From positions 1 to 34,819 of the forward strand of contig NZ_JZEX01000051.1 of NCBI RefSeq assembly GCF_000969415.1: a DNA stretch of 34,819 nucleotides, read 5' to 3'. Positions 22,527 to 31,638 of the stretch are shown piece after piece. The translations under genes and the position numbers were made by a program. The first letter of the stretch is position 1, and each line of letters opens with the position of its first letter. The notes under the pieces are model-generated. The model made no database searches. It was given only the letters and a program-made list of their open reading frames with translations, and had not been told where the DNA came from. The stretch is from Devosia geojensis. GTDB taxonomy: Bacteria > Pseudomonadota > Alphaproteobacteria > Rhizobiales > Devosiaceae.

Positions 22527-23501
22527 ATGCATCCGACTGTCGATTTCGCCGTCCGTGCCCTGGCCAACTGGCCCGTTGCGCCGGCCGCCGAGGTGCGGCT
22601 GGTCAATTATTCCGAAAACCACACCTTTACCGTGACGTCCGCCGATGGCGCTCGCTATTGTCTGCGCGTGCACCGGCCCGGCTACCAGTCGCCGCGGTCC
22701 ATCGCGAGCGAGCTCGACTGGTTGGACGCCCTGCGGCGCGATACGGACCTGCCCATCCCTAACCCGCGCGCCGGGCGCGACGGCTATCTGCTTCAGCGGA
22801 TCGAGGATGGCGGCGTCGCACGCGACTGTGTGCTCTTCGACTTCATCGAGGGAGAGGAACCGGTATTCGGAGGAGGGCTCGAGCCGGTCTTCGAAACCCT
22901 CGGCGGCTATGCCGCCCGCATGCACGCGCACGCTGCCGCCTGGCGACCTCCCGCCGATTTCGCGCGTCAGAGCTGGAGCGCGGCACATGTGCTCGATCCC
23001 GATGGTCTCTGGGGGGACTGGCGCGTCGCGCCCGGCATGACGCAGGCCATCCGGTCCGTGCTCGACAGGCTGGACGCAAAGCTGCGGGCGGATCTCGACG
23101 CCTACGGCTTCGGCAAGGATCGCTTCGGCCTCATCCATGCCGACATGCGCCTCGGCAATCTGCTCGTCGACGGCGAACGCGTTTCGCTCCTCGATTTCGA
23201 CGACAGCGGCTTCTGCTGGTTTGCCTACGATTTCGCCGCAGCCGTCTCTTTCCATGAAACGGATTCGATCGTTGCCGCGCTCAAGGATGCTTGGTTGCGC
23301 GGGTATGCGCCGCTGCGTCCCCTCGCGCGCGAGGATATCGCCGCCATGGACGCCATGGTGCTCCTGCGCCGCATGGCGCTTCTCGCCTGGATCGGATCGC
23401 ACGCCGAAACCAGCCTCGCCCGGCGCCACGAACCGGGCTATGCCGAGGGCGCTGCCGGCTTGGCCGAGCGCTATCTCGGCGGGCGTGATCTCTGGGGCTA
23501 G
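22527..23501 (+). CDS. APH-family phosphotransferase (small-molecule kinase)
   Basis: 324 residues. It has the aminoglycoside phosphotransferase/choline kinase fold: a small N-lobe (SENHTFTV, LRVHRPGY), the Brenner motif LIHADMRLGNLL (catalytic Asp about residue 204) and the metal-binding LLDFDDSGF (about residues 220-228). The late segment HETDSIVAALKDAWLRGY resembles SrkA/YihE and homoserine-kinase-type enzymes more than true antibiotic kinases. The substrate is unknown; a role in drug resistance should not be assumed. The ATG at 22527 has a weak ribosome binding site. Its stop codon overlaps that of the convergent sugar transferase gene (23498-23501). Confidence 0.85.
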   Translation: MHPTVDFAVRALANWPVAPAAEVRLVNYSENHTFTVTSADGARYCLRVHRPGYQSPRSIASELDWLDALRRDTDLPIPNPRAGRDGYLLQRIEDGGVARDCVLFDFIEGEEPVFGGGLEPVFETLGGYAARMHAHAAAWRPPADFARQSWSAAHVLDPDGLWGDWRVAPGMTQAIRSVLDRLDAKLRADLDAYGFGKDRFGLIHADMRLGNLLVDGERVSLLDFDDSGFCWFAYDFAAAVSFHETDSIVAALKDAWLRGYAPLRPLAREDIAAMDAMVLLRRMALLAWIGSHAETSLARRHEPGYAEGAAGLAERYLGGRDLWG

Positions 23502-25051
23502 TAGGCGTTCTCGCTCTTGGAGATGAGCGACACCGGCGTCATCACCAGGATATAGAAGTCGAAGAGCAGCGACCAGTGCTCGATGTAGTAGAGGTCGTGG
23601 TTGACCCGCTGCATGATCTTGTCGATCGTGTCCGTCTCGCCGCGCCAGCCGTTGATCTGCGCCCAGCCGGTCATGCCGGGCTTGACCCGGTGGCGGGCGA
23701 AATAGCCTTCGACGGCCTCGTAATAGAGTGCGTTGTCGGCCTTGGCTTCCATCGCATGCGGGCGGGGCCCGACGATGGAGAGCTCGCCCTTCAGCACGTT
23801 GAAGAGCTGCGGCAGTTCGTCGATCGAGGTCTTGCGGATGAACTTGCCGACCTTGGTGACGCGTGGATCGCCCTTGGTCACCAGCCGCGCCGCGGTGGCG
23901 TCCGCGCGGTCGGTGTACATCGAGCGGAACTTGTAGACGCGGATGATTTCGTTGTTGAAGCCATGCCGGTTCTGGCGGAAGAGGATCGGCCCCTTGCTCT
24001 CGAGCTTGATGGCGATGGCGGTCGCGATCATCACCGGCGAGAGCAGGACGAGTGCGACAACGGCAACGACTTTGTCGAAGGCCCACTTGAAGACGAGGTT
24101 CCAATCCGAGATCGGCCGGTCCGCCATGTCGAAGACGGGTACATTGCCGAGATAGGAGTAGGCCTTGTCGGTGAACTTCAGCCGGCTCATATGCGCCGAG
24201 AGGCGGATATCGACCGGCAGCACCCAGAGCACGCGCAGCATCTCGAGCAGCCGCTTTTCCGCCGAGAGCGGCATGGAGACGATGACCAGGTCGACGGGCG
24301 TGCGGCGCGCGAACTCGACGAGGTCCGCCACGCGCCCGAGCTTGGGGCAGCCGGCGACCATATCGGGAGAGCGTTCGTCCACGCGGTCGTCGAAAAGGCC
24401 GAGAAGGTTGACGTCGTTGGCCGCGCCCGCATGGATTTTTCCGATCAGATCGCCCGCATCCTTGCCGCCGCCGACAATGACGGTGCGGCGCTTGAGGCGT
24501 CCTTGCCGGGTCCAGCGCTGCACCAGCGCATGCAGACCGATTCGAAAAGCCGCGAGCAGGACTGCCCCCCCGACGAACCATGCGCCGAGCCACAGGCGCG
24601 AGACCATGTCGGACGCCTTGAAGACGAAGATGCCCGCCATCAGCACCAGCATCACCGCCGCCCAGGCCGCCAGCACCCGTGAGATCTGGCCGACCGGCTG
24701 GCGGTAGATCGCGATACGGTGGGCACCGGCGATGTTGAAGGCGATGTTGGCGACAAGCGCCGTCGCCAGGATCACCGGAATGTAGAACGTATCCTCGCCG
24801 CCCCCGAGATAGGCGCGGTAGATGCCGAAGCCGAGAAGCGCCAGCAATGCCGCCTCGACGATCTGCGCAATGCCGGCGATCACCGCGCCCGAAAGCGCGC
24901 GGTCCACCGGCGAGGCGATGATGGCCTCGGCGGTCGACGACAATCCGCCGGATTTGCCGGCAGCCTTGCCGCTGGAGACGTGCTCCATGACGGCCTGTTT
25001 GGGATCTAGGCGGAACATTCCGGGTCGCGCACTCGCAATTTTGCGCGTCAT
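23498..25051 (-). CDS. Undecaprenyl-phosphate sugar phosphotransferase (exopolysaccharide initiation)
   Basis: About 517 residues if started at the ATG at 25051; a TTG at 25063 or an ATG at 25018 are possible and none has a good ribosome binding site. Four to five N-terminal helices (about 55-185) precede a Rossmann-like domain (TVIVGGGKDAGDLIGKI), one more helix (about 325-347) and the catalytic bacterial sugar transferase domain. The conserved segments are FRQNRHGFNN, VYKFRSMYTD, RKTSIDELPQLFNVLKG, IVGPRPHA and MTGWAQINGWRG. It transfers a hexose phosphate from UDP-sugar to undecaprenyl phosphate, the first step of Wzx/Wzy-type exopolysaccharide. It is the last gene of the minus-strand arm. 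Confidence 0.92.
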   Translation of the reverse strand: MTRKIASARPGMFRLDPKQAVMEHVSSGKAAGKSGGLSSTAEAIIASPVDRALSGAVIAGIAQIVEAALLALLGFGIYRAYLGGGEDTFYIPVILATALVANIAFNIAGAHRIAIYRQPVGQISRVLAAWAAVMLVLMAGIFVFKASDMVSRLWLGAWFVGGAVLLAAFRIGLHALVQRWTRQGRLKRRTVIVGGGKDAGDLIGKIHAGAANDVNLLGLFDDRVDERSPDMVAGCPKLGRVADLVEFARRTPVDLVIVSMPLSAEKRLLEMLRVLWVLPVDIRLSAHMSRLKFTDKAYSYLGNVPVFDMADRPISDWNLVFKWAFDKVVAVVALVLLSPVMIATAIAIKLESKGPILFRQNRHGFNNEIIRVYKFRSMYTDRADATAARLVTKGDPRVTKVGKFIRKTSIDELPQLFNVLKGELSIVGPRPHAMEAKADNALYYEAVEGYFARHRVKPGMTGWAQINGWRGETDTIDKIMQRVNHDLYYIEHWSLLFDFYILVMTPVSLISKSENAY

Positions 25052-25098
25052 ATTGGAGGTCAAGGGATGAAAAACCGGTGAAAACCGGCGCTTGCCCT

Positions 25099-26235
25099 CT
25101 AACCGATTGCCGTCAAATAGAGTGCTTCGATTGCATCGGCCATGCGGGCAGAGGAGAAGTTCTCGCGCACGTAGCCGCGCAGCATCACCGCTTCTGCTGC
25201 AGCGATCGAATGTTCGCTCATAACCCGTTGCATCGACTCGGAAAGTGCCCCTGCGTCGCCGGCCGGCACGAGTCGTTCCGCCGCCGGCCCGAAGATCTCG
25301 GGAACGCCCCCGACACGCGTCGCGATCACCGGGCGTCCAGCCGCTGCGGCTTCCAGGACGATATAGGGCAGGGATTCGGCAAGGGATGGCACGACGACGC
25401 AGCGTCCATAGCGGAAGGCCTGCCGCGCCGGTCCGGCGCCCGCGAAGGTTACTTGTCCCGACAGCCCCAGGTCGTGCGCCATCGCTTCGAACTCGGCCCT
25501 GTCGGGACCGTCGCCCACGATGTAGAGCGTGGCGGGTCGACCGGCGGTATTGAGCACCCTGGCCAGTGCCTCCAGCAGCACATGCACGCCCTTGAGCCGC
25601 CGCAGCTCCCCGATGAAGACGAAATCGGCCGCGTCCGGCTCGGGCCAGACCGGGTCGAACTCGTCCTCGCGCAGGCCGTTGTAGGTGACGCTCGTTGCGC
25701 AGGTCGGCTTGCCGATGGCGCGCGAGTAGGTCGCCTGCGCATAGGCGCTCTCGAAGATGATGGCGCTGGTGCGGCGCATCAGCAGCCGCTCGAGGCGATG
25801 GAAGAGCCGGCCGGACGTCGAGGTCGTACTGAAATGCAGCACGCCTCCATGCGGCGTGTAGTAGACGCCGGAACCGGGCTTCGGACGGGCGGCGAGCCGG
25901 GCATGGAACCCGCCCTTGGCCCCATGGCCATGGATCACTTCAATGCCGAGTCGCCGGGCGAGCCCGCCAAGCTTGATCGGAACGATCGCGTCACCCGGAC
26001 CAAGCAGGCGTGGCATTTCATAGGGATGAATACCGAGCGCCAGGTTTGAGGAGAGCGCGTCGAGCTTGTCCTGCGTCTGCGAGTCGCTGGCCAGAGAATC
26101 AACGACGAGCCCGACCTGATGCCCGCGCCGGCTGAGTTCGACCGAGAGGTCGGCGACGTGCCGGAAGAGCCCGCCGACGGGCGCCCGCATGACCTGGAGG
26201 ATGCGAAGGGGCCGACCGGACGCCGGAGTGGTCAT
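25099..26235 (-). CDS. Glycosyltransferase family 4
   Basis: 378 residues from the ATG at 26235 behind GAGGAA; the ATG shares its A with the stop codon of the upstream export gene, so the two are translationally coupled. GT-B fold: the N-terminal acceptor domain starts RILQVMRAPVGGLFRHVADL, and the C-terminal donor domain contains FVFIGELRRLKGVHVLLEA and the EX7E motif in AESLPYIVLEAAAAGRPVIA (about residues 289-300). It should add a sugar from a nucleotide donor to the lipid-linked exopolysaccharide unit in the cytoplasm. The sugar cannot be told. Confidence 0.92.
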   Translation of the reverse strand: MTTPASGRPLRILQVMRAPVGGLFRHVADLSVELSRRGHQVGLVVDSLASDSQTQDKLDALSSNLALGIHPYEMPRLLGPGDAIVPIKLGGLARRLGIEVIHGHGAKGGFHARLAARPKPGSGVYYTPHGGVLHFSTTSTSGRLFHRLERLLMRRTSAIIFESAYAQATYSRAIGKPTCATSVTYNGLREDEFDPVWPEPDAADFVFIGELRRLKGVHVLLEALARVLNTAGRPATLYIVGDGPDRAEFEAMAHDLGLSGQVTFAGAGPARQAFRYGRCVVVPSLAESLPYIVLEAAAAGRPVIATRVGGVPEIFGPAAERLVPAGDAGALSESMQRVMSEHSIAAAEAVMLRGYVRENFSSARMADAIEALYLTAIG

Positions 26236-26789
26236 CAGAACCAACGTTCCTCGATGACGATGGTGTCGCCCGGCGCGATCGGATGATCGAGGTCGACGAT
26301 CCCCCGCGCCATCTCGTTGCCCTGCCGGCGGTAGAGCACGGCGCGGGAGCGGTCGGCGGTGTCGCCGAAGCCGGCGGCGAGCGCGACGGCGGCGCGTACG
26401 CTCATGCCGTAGGAGTAGGGGAACTGGCCGGAATTGGCGACGGCGCCCTGGATGAAGAAGGGGCGATACTCGGCCACTTCCACGGCGACATCCGGGTTGC
26501 GCATATAGCCGTTGGCGAGCGCCGCCGCGACTCTGCCGGCCGCGGCGCTCGTCGTCTGGTGCCGCACATTGACCGGGCCGACCAGCGGGAACGCGATGGC
26601 CCCGCTGTCGTCGACCTTGTAGGTATTGGTCAGGTTCGCGTCGCCATAGACCGTCACCCGCACCGTATCGCCGGAATCGAGCGTATACGGCCCCGTGGGT
26701 TCGACGAGGTACGCGGCCGGCCCCGTCGTCGCGCAGGCGGCGAGGGGCAGGAACGGCAGGACGAGCAGGGCAAGGTGCGTGAGGCGCAT
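26235..26789 (-). CDS. Polysaccharide export lipoprotein (Wza-like, Poly_export/SLBB)
   Basis: 184 residues from the ATG at 26789, which follows AGGGA at good spacing and begins a lipoprotein signal peptide: MRLTHLALLVLPFLPLAAC with the lipobox LAAC. A second ATG 10 codons upstream is less likely. The Poly_export domain follows (GPYTLDSGDTVRVTVYGDANLT, SGAIAFPLVGPVNV), then an SLBB-type segment (FFIQGAVANSGQFPYSYGMSV). It is short compared with full-size Wza, as in the rhizobial ExoF-like forms, and should be the outer-membrane exporter subunit. First gene of the minus-strand arm, divergent from the Wzz-like gene. Confidence 0.9.
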   Translation of the reverse strand: MRLTHLALLVLPFLPLAACATTGPAAYLVEPTGPYTLDSGDTVRVTVYGDANLTNTYKVDDSGAIAFPLVGPVNVRHQTTSAAAGRVAAALANGYMRNPDVAVEVAEYRPFFIQGAVANSGQFPYSYGMSVRAAVALAAGFGDTADRSRAVLYRRQGNEMARGIVDLDHPIAPGDTIVIEERWF

Positions 26790-26942
26790 GAGAATCCCTG
26801 AGGATCGAAGCGCCCGCATTGTCGGCATTTCGTGGTTAATACTTTGCTTACGGCAGGGCTCGGCGCTTGCCGAATGCACGAGCCTTAACTGATTGCTTAC
26901 CATGCCGTCGTCATAAGAGACTCGACCTTGAAGAGGGCCCGA

Positions 26943-29246
26943 ATGAGCAACGTGGAGCAGGTGGCGCGAGAGGCCAGGATCGACGTGGGCGCCATTGCGG
27001 CGGCCGTGTTCGCACGTTTGCCGCGCATCATCCTCTTGACCCTGCTGGCCCTGGCGGCAGCCTATGTGGTGCTGCTCTTTACCCCGCGCCTCTATGAATC
27101 GACTGCCTCGATCCTCGTCGAGCCGCGCGCCAACATCTACACCCGTGCCACCAACGAGCCTGCCGCGACCCTGACCGGCAACGAGGCGGGCGTCGTTTCC
27201 AGCCAGATCGAGCTCCTGAAATCGCGCGACACGTTGCTCGGCGTCGTCGAGGCGACGGATCTGCGCTCCGTGCCGGAGTTCGCCGGCAGCGAGGGTGGGC
27301 TCTCCATCGGCGCGGTCGTCAACCGGCTTCTCGGGCGCTCCGCGCAGTCGACGGCCGGAGACGAGACGATCCTGACCAATCTCCTCGGGCGCATGACCGT
27401 CGTCCAGCAGCGCGACTCGCGCGTCATCAATATTTCGGTGCGCTCGCGCGATCCTGAACTGGCGGCGCGCCTCGCCAATGCAATTGCGCGCGCCCATGTG
27501 GCGCGCCGAGCCGAGCTCTCGCTGACCGACACCGCCAACGCCTCGGACTGGCTGCGCGAGGAAATCGACCGGCTGCGCGTGAGCGTCTCCGAGGCGGAGA
27601 AGGCCGTCGCCGAGTTCCGCGTCGACAACGACCTTTTCAGCGGCGCCAACAATACGAGCCTGCTCGACCAGCAGCTCTCGACCATCGCCAACCAGATCAC
27701 CACCGCCCAGGAGCGCAAGAATCAGGCGCTCTCGCGCGCCGCCATCATTCGGGGACTGGTCGAGCAGGGTCAGGCGATCGATGGCGTGCCGGACGTGCAG
27801 CAGTCGGTGGTCATCCAGCAGTTGACGCAGGAACGGGCGCGGCTGCAGGGCGAGCGCGCGCAGCTCTCGGCAACGCTCCTGCCGAACCACCCGAACGTAC
27901 AGGCCGTCGCCGCCCAGATTTCGGAGCTCGACGCGCAGCTGCGCGAGGAGGCCCGCCGCATCGCGGCCGCGCTCGAGTCTGAGGCCGAGATCGAGGCCAA
28001 TACCGAGCAATCGCTGCGCGCCGAGCTCGACTCGCTCAAGGGCTCGGCCTCAACCGCGACCCGCGATAACGTGACGCTGCAGGGGCTCATCCGCGAGGCC
28101 GACGCGCAACGCGACCTCCTCGAAAGCTATCTTCGCCGCTACAGTGAAGCCGTCTCGCGCACCGACACCAATTCGGCGCTGCCCGATGTGCGGGTGGTAA
28201 GCGAAGCGGCGCCCTCGGTGACGCCCGCCTCGCCGCAGTCGACGCTCGTCCTCATCGCCGTCGGCCTTGTGACGCTGGTGAGCCAGGTGGGCATCGTCGT
28301 CCTCTCCGAACTGGTCTCCGGCCGCGCCGTTGCCGCCCCGCGGGCAGTCGTAGGGCCCGACGAGGCCGAAAGGGTCGAGCCCATCGAATTGCCCGCCTAC
28401 GTCGACAAGGACGCTACGCCCGATCCCGAACCGGCGCATCTCGTCCACGAGCCCGAGGCTGACGCCTTCCCCGAAGCGCCCATTGCCCCCGCTGAAGTGG
28501 AGGATGTCGAGGCGGACGATCGCATGGTCGAGGACGATGCCCTCCAGGCCGGCGTCCTTGACGAGGATCTGGATGCCGAGCTGACCGGGGAGGCCGAGCC
28601 GGTCTATGCGTCACAGGTGACGGCTGACGGAGACGATTTGGAATCCGGTGACATCCAGGGCGAGTCCGCCAGCGTCTCGCCCGCCGAGCCTGGATCGGCG
28701 GACCTGCCGGACCATGCCCGGCTTTCTTCCGACCTCGCCCTCGGGCGATGCCGCGTCGTTGTTCTCGCCGGGCATCGCGACGCGATGGACAGCGAGATGC
28801 TCGCCGATGTGTTGGCCGAAGAGTCCCTCCAGCGCGGGCTCAGCGTCGCCATTGTCGATGCTGCGAGCGGCCGCACCGGCGGCGACTTCGGCATCGCCGA
28901 TCTCAGCACAGGCGCGGCCAGCTTCGGCGACGTGGTGCAGAAGTCCACCGACGGCAATTTCGCCGAGGTGCCGTGGGGGCAGGGTAGCTTCTTCGACCGC
29001 CGCTCCCCGCGCCCGGCTACCCTTGTCGAGGCGTTGAGCGACATCTATGAGGTGGTGATCGTCGCCACCGGCAAGCTTGGCATGGCCTCGACCCTGCCGG
29101 CCTTTGCCGATATCGCCGATCGCATCGTGCTCGTCTCGCAGCACCATGGCGATGCCGAGGACATCGAGGCGCTGCGCCAGGAACTTGCCGCCGCCGGCTA
29201 TGGTGACGCCGAACTCGTGCGCACGCCCGTCGGCGTCGCGGCGTGA
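26943..29246 (+). CDS. Wzz/GumC-type polysaccharide co-polymerase with degenerate tyrosine-kinase-like domain
   Basis: 767 residues, start ATG at 26943 behind AGAGGG. A helix at about 28-47 starts the Wzz domain. A long periplasmic coiled-coil region (about 190-400; PNHPNVQAVAAQISELDAQL) follows, with the second helix at about 433-457. Next comes an acidic linker of about 120 residues rich in Glu, Asp, Ala and Pro. A C-terminal BY-kinase-like domain (about 597-767; RCRVVVLAGHRDA, LVEALSDIYEVVIVATGKLG) has no GK(S/T) Walker A and no tyrosine cluster at its end, so ATP binding is doubtful. It should set chain length or gate export together with the Wza-like lipoprotein encoded divergently. Confidence 0.88.
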   Translation: MSNVEQVAREARIDVGAIAAAVFARLPRIILLTLLALAAAYVVLLFTPRLYESTASILVEPRANIYTRATNEPAATLTGNEAGVVSSQIELLKSRDTLLGVVEATDLRSVPEFAGSEGGLSIGAVVNRLLGRSAQSTAGDETILTNLLGRMTVVQQRDSRVINISVRSRDPELAARLANAIARAHVARRAELSLTDTANASDWLREEIDRLRVSVSEAEKAVAEFRVDNDLFSGANNTSLLDQQLSTIANQITTAQERKNQALSRAAIIRGLVEQGQAIDGVPDVQQSVVIQQLTQERARLQGERAQLSATLLPNHPNVQAVAAQISELDAQLREEARRIAAALESEAEIEANTEQSLRAELDSLKGSASTATRDNVTLQGLIREADAQRDLLESYLRRYSEAVSRTDTNSALPDVRVVSEAAPSVTPASPQSTLVLIAVGLVTLVSQVGIVVLSELVSGRAVAAPRAVVGPDEAERVEPIELPAYVDKDATPDPEPAHLVHEPEADAFPEAPIAPAEVEDVEADDRMVEDDALQAGVLDEDLDAELTGEAEPVYASQVTADGDDLESGDIQGESASVSPAEPGSADLPDHARLSSDLALGRCRVVVLAGHRDAMDSEMLADVLAEESLQRGLSVAIVDAASGRTGGDFGIADLSTGAASFGDVVQKSTDGNFAEVPWGQGSFFDRRSPRPATLVEALSDIYEVVIVATGKLGMASTLPAFADIADRIVLVSQHHGDAEDIEALRQELAAAGYGDAELVRTPVGVAA

Positions 29247-29253
29247 GGGCAGC

Positions 29254-30282
29254 GTGGGGCTGAAGTATACCGCCATCCGGGCCGTCTTCGAGGCATTGTG
29301 GCTCTCGCGCTTGCCGGCGCTCACCCGCACGCTCTCGTCGTGCCGCGGCGTCATATTCACGCTCCACCGCGTGCTGCCCGACACGCCGGCGCCTTTCTCG
29401 CCCAACGCCATCCTGCAGGTGCGGCCGGACTTCCTCGACTATTGCATCGAGCGCGTCCGCGCCCTCGACATCGATATCATCACCCTGGACGAAGCGATGG
29501 AGCGGCTGCGCAAGCCCAAGGCCGTTCGGCGCTTCGCCGTCTTCACCTTCGACGACGCCTATCGCGACAACCTCGAATACGCTCTGCCGATACTGCGCCG
29601 GCAGGACTGCCCCTTCACCCTTTACGTGCCGACCGGCCTGGTCGACGGGGAGGGCGAACTCTGGTGGCAGGCACTGGAGGACATCATCGCGGCCAATAAC
29701 GAGGTCGTTGCCAACAACGAACGCCTGGCGACCGCAACGCTCGCCGACAAGCAGCAGGCATTCGACACGCTTTACTGGCGCATGCGCAAGATGCCCGAGC
29801 CTGACCGGCTCCAGCTGCTCTATCGGTTAGCCGCCCACCACGGCTTTGACCTCGCCGACCAGTGCCGTCGCCTGATCATGGACTGGTCCGAGCTGCGCCA
29901 GTTCGCCGACGATCCGCTCTGCACCATCGGCGCGCATACGGTGAAGCACTACGAGCTCGCCAAGTTGCCGCCCGACGAGGCGCGCGAGGAGATCGCCCAT
30001 TCGGTCGACATTCTGGGCGCGAAGTTCGGCAAGCGCCCGCGGCATTTTTCCTATCCGCTGGGCGGGCCGCTCTCTGCCGGCGAACGTGAGTTCGATCTTG
30101 CGCGGGAGCTGGGTCTTGCCACGGCGGTGACCACGCGCCCGGGCGGCCTCTATCCCCACCACCGCGAAACGCCGACGGCGTTGCCGCGTGTCTCCCTCAA
30201 CGGATTGTTCCAGGAACGCCGTTATGTCGATGTTTTCGCGAGCGGAGCAGTGTTCACCTGGCTCGGACGCATGAACGGCTAG
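29254..30282 (+). CDS. Polysaccharide deacetylase (NodB/CE4 family)
   Basis: 342 residues from the GTG at 29254 behind GAGGGC, 7 bp after the Wzz-like gene, so co-transcribed. The NodB motif 1 is FTFDDAYRDN (about residues 98-107; two metal/catalytic Asp). Motif 2 is GAHTVKHYEL (about 228-237; the two metal His residues), and FSYPLGGP follows as motif 3. An extra alpha-helical insertion of about 80 residues lies between motifs 1 and 2. No signal peptide is obvious, so it may act on the cytoplasmic or membrane-bound repeat unit. It probably removes acetyl groups from the exopolysaccharide made by this cluster. Confidence 0.88.
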   Translation: MGLKYTAIRAVFEALWLSRLPALTRTLSSCRGVIFTLHRVLPDTPAPFSPNAILQVRPDFLDYCIERVRALDIDIITLDEAMERLRKPKAVRRFAVFTFDDAYRDNLEYALPILRRQDCPFTLYVPTGLVDGEGELWWQALEDIIAANNEVVANNERLATATLADKQQAFDTLYWRMRKMPEPDRLQLLYRLAAHHGFDLADQCRRLIMDWSELRQFADDPLCTIGAHTVKHYELAKLPPDEAREEIAHSVDILGAKFGKRPRHFSYPLGGPLSAGEREFDLARELGLATAVTTRPGGLYPHHRETPTALPRVSLNGLFQERRYVDVFASGAVFTWLGRMNG

Positions 30283-30491
30283 CTCGGCTCGTCAGGCCGC
30301 GCCATCCAGCGGATCAACACCATCGCCGGCCATAGCCAGCCGAACCCCGCGACGGCGAAATAGGTGATGTGCACCCACCACGGCAGGTCCGCGAGGACGA
30401 TCAGGTAGATCGCCGTGGCGAGCACCGCCCAGCCGACGATGGAGCCGAGGAGCAGGAAGGTTCCGAGGAGCTTGCGGTTCGATTGGGTCAC
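30279..30491 (-). CDS. DUF2842 family membrane protein
   Basis: 70 residues with a GTG start at 30491. Two helices are visible (about 9-31 and 38-60), ending WPAMVLIRWMARP, a pattern I recognise as DUF2842, a small alphaproteobacterial family of unknown function. Its stop overlaps that of the convergent deacetylase by 4 bp. It diverges from ctaA, 103 bp away. A link to cytochrome oxidase assembly is a guess from position. Confidence 0.82.
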   Translation of the reverse strand: MTQSNRKLLGTFLLLGSIVGWAVLATAIYLIVLADLPWWVHITYFAVAGFGWLWPAMVLIRWMARPDEPS

Positions 30492-30594
30492 GGTGCGTCA
30501 TTGCGGCTGTTGCATCGTCTTGCCCGTGGGCATACCACTCAGTCGGAACGTCCGATACCGGGAACTGGCCGTGGGCACTGTACAAAATGCCGCA

Positions 30595-31638
30595 ATGAGC
30601 GGGGCGCGCACCGTGAGCGACAGCTTGCGGCCGGTGCGCATCTGGCTTTATGGGCTCGCCGCTTTCGTGCTCCTCATCCTCGTCGTCGGCGGCATCACCC
30701 GGCTGACGGAATCGGGCCTTTCCATCACCAGCTGGAGGCCGGTCTCCGGTATCATCCCGCCGCTGACGGAAGCCGAATGGCACGCCGAGTTCGAGGCCTA
30801 CAAGCAGATCCCGCAATATTCGGTCATCAACTCCTGGATGAGCCTTGCCGACTTCAAGCTCATCTTCTTCTGGGAGTGGCTGCACCGGGTGCTGGGGCGC
30901 GTACTGGGCCTCCTCTTCATCGTGCCGTTTGCCGTGTTCCTCGTGCAGAAGCGCCTGCCGAGGAGCCTCGCCTGGCCGCTCTTCGGCCTTTTCCTCCTCG
31001 GCGGATTCCAGGGATTCCTCGGCTGGTGGATGGTCTCCTCGGGCCTTTCGGAACTGACATCGGTCTCTCAATACCGGCTCGCCGCGCATCTCTGCGCCGC
31101 CGCGCTCCTGTTCCTGGCGCTGCTCTATGTTCCCCGCCGCATCACGCCGGGACCGGTGACCGGCCGCATCGAGCGCCGCGATTTCTGGATTGCCGGCGTG
31201 CTTTTAGTGCTGCTCTTCATCCAGATCGGGGCGGGTGCGTTCGTTGCCGGGCTCGATGCCGGCATGGGCTACAACACCTGGCCGCTGATGGACGGCGCGC
31301 TGATCCCGCAGGGCCTCGGCGTCATGGAGCCGCTCTGGCGCAATTTCTTCGAGAACGCGCTGACCGTGCAGTTCAACCACCGCATGCTCGCCTACGGCAT
31401 CGTCGCCTATATCGCCGTCGCGATCTGGCTGAAGGCGCGGGCAGGGCGGCTCAACGGCGCTCACGAGTGGCTCGGGCGCATTGGCGTCGGCGTCCTCGCC
31501 CAGGTCGGGCTCGGCATCGCGACGCTTCTCATGGCCGTTCCGATCTCGCTTGCCGTCGCCCACCAGGCGGTCGCGTTCCTGCTCGCCGGCATGGTCGTAC
31601 TCTACATTGCCGATATGCAGCGTGCTGCAAGGATTTAG
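30595..31638 (+). CDS. ctaA: Heme A synthase
   Basis: 347 residues, start ATG at 30595. It oxidises the C8 methyl group of heme O to give heme A for cytochrome aa3 oxidase in the inner membrane. There are eight helices. The family signature is GGITRLTESGLSITSW (about residues 31-46), and the heme-ligand His residues are in WEWLHRVLGR, QYRLAAHLCAA, FNHRMLAYG and VAHQAVAFLL. The length fits the proteobacterial type. No ctaB or cytochrome oxidase genes are in the window. The stop codon forms the first bases of an AT-rich palindrome. Confidence 0.95.
   Translation: MSGARTVSDSLRPVRIWLYGLAAFVLLILVVGGITRLTESGLSITSWRPVSGIIPPLTEAEWHAEFEAYKQIPQYSVINSWMSLADFKLIFFWEWLHRVLGRVLGLLFIVPFAVFLVQKRLPRSLAWPLFGLFLLGGFQGFLGWWMVSSGLSELTSVSQYRLAAHLCAAALLFLALLYVPRRITPGPVTGRIERRDFWIAGVLLVLLFIQIGAGAFVAGLDAGMGYNTWPLMDGALIPQGLGVMEPLWRNFFENALTVQFNHRMLAYGIVAYIAVAIWLKARAGRLNGAHEWLGRIGVGVLAQVGLGIATLLMAVPISLAVAHQAVAFLLAGMVVLYIADMQRAARI

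Noticed and set aside
22527..23501. Aminoglycoside resistance gene
   Set aside because: Only the general APH fold is seen; the sequence resembles housekeeping kinases of that fold and the surroundings are chromosomal, without mobile elements.
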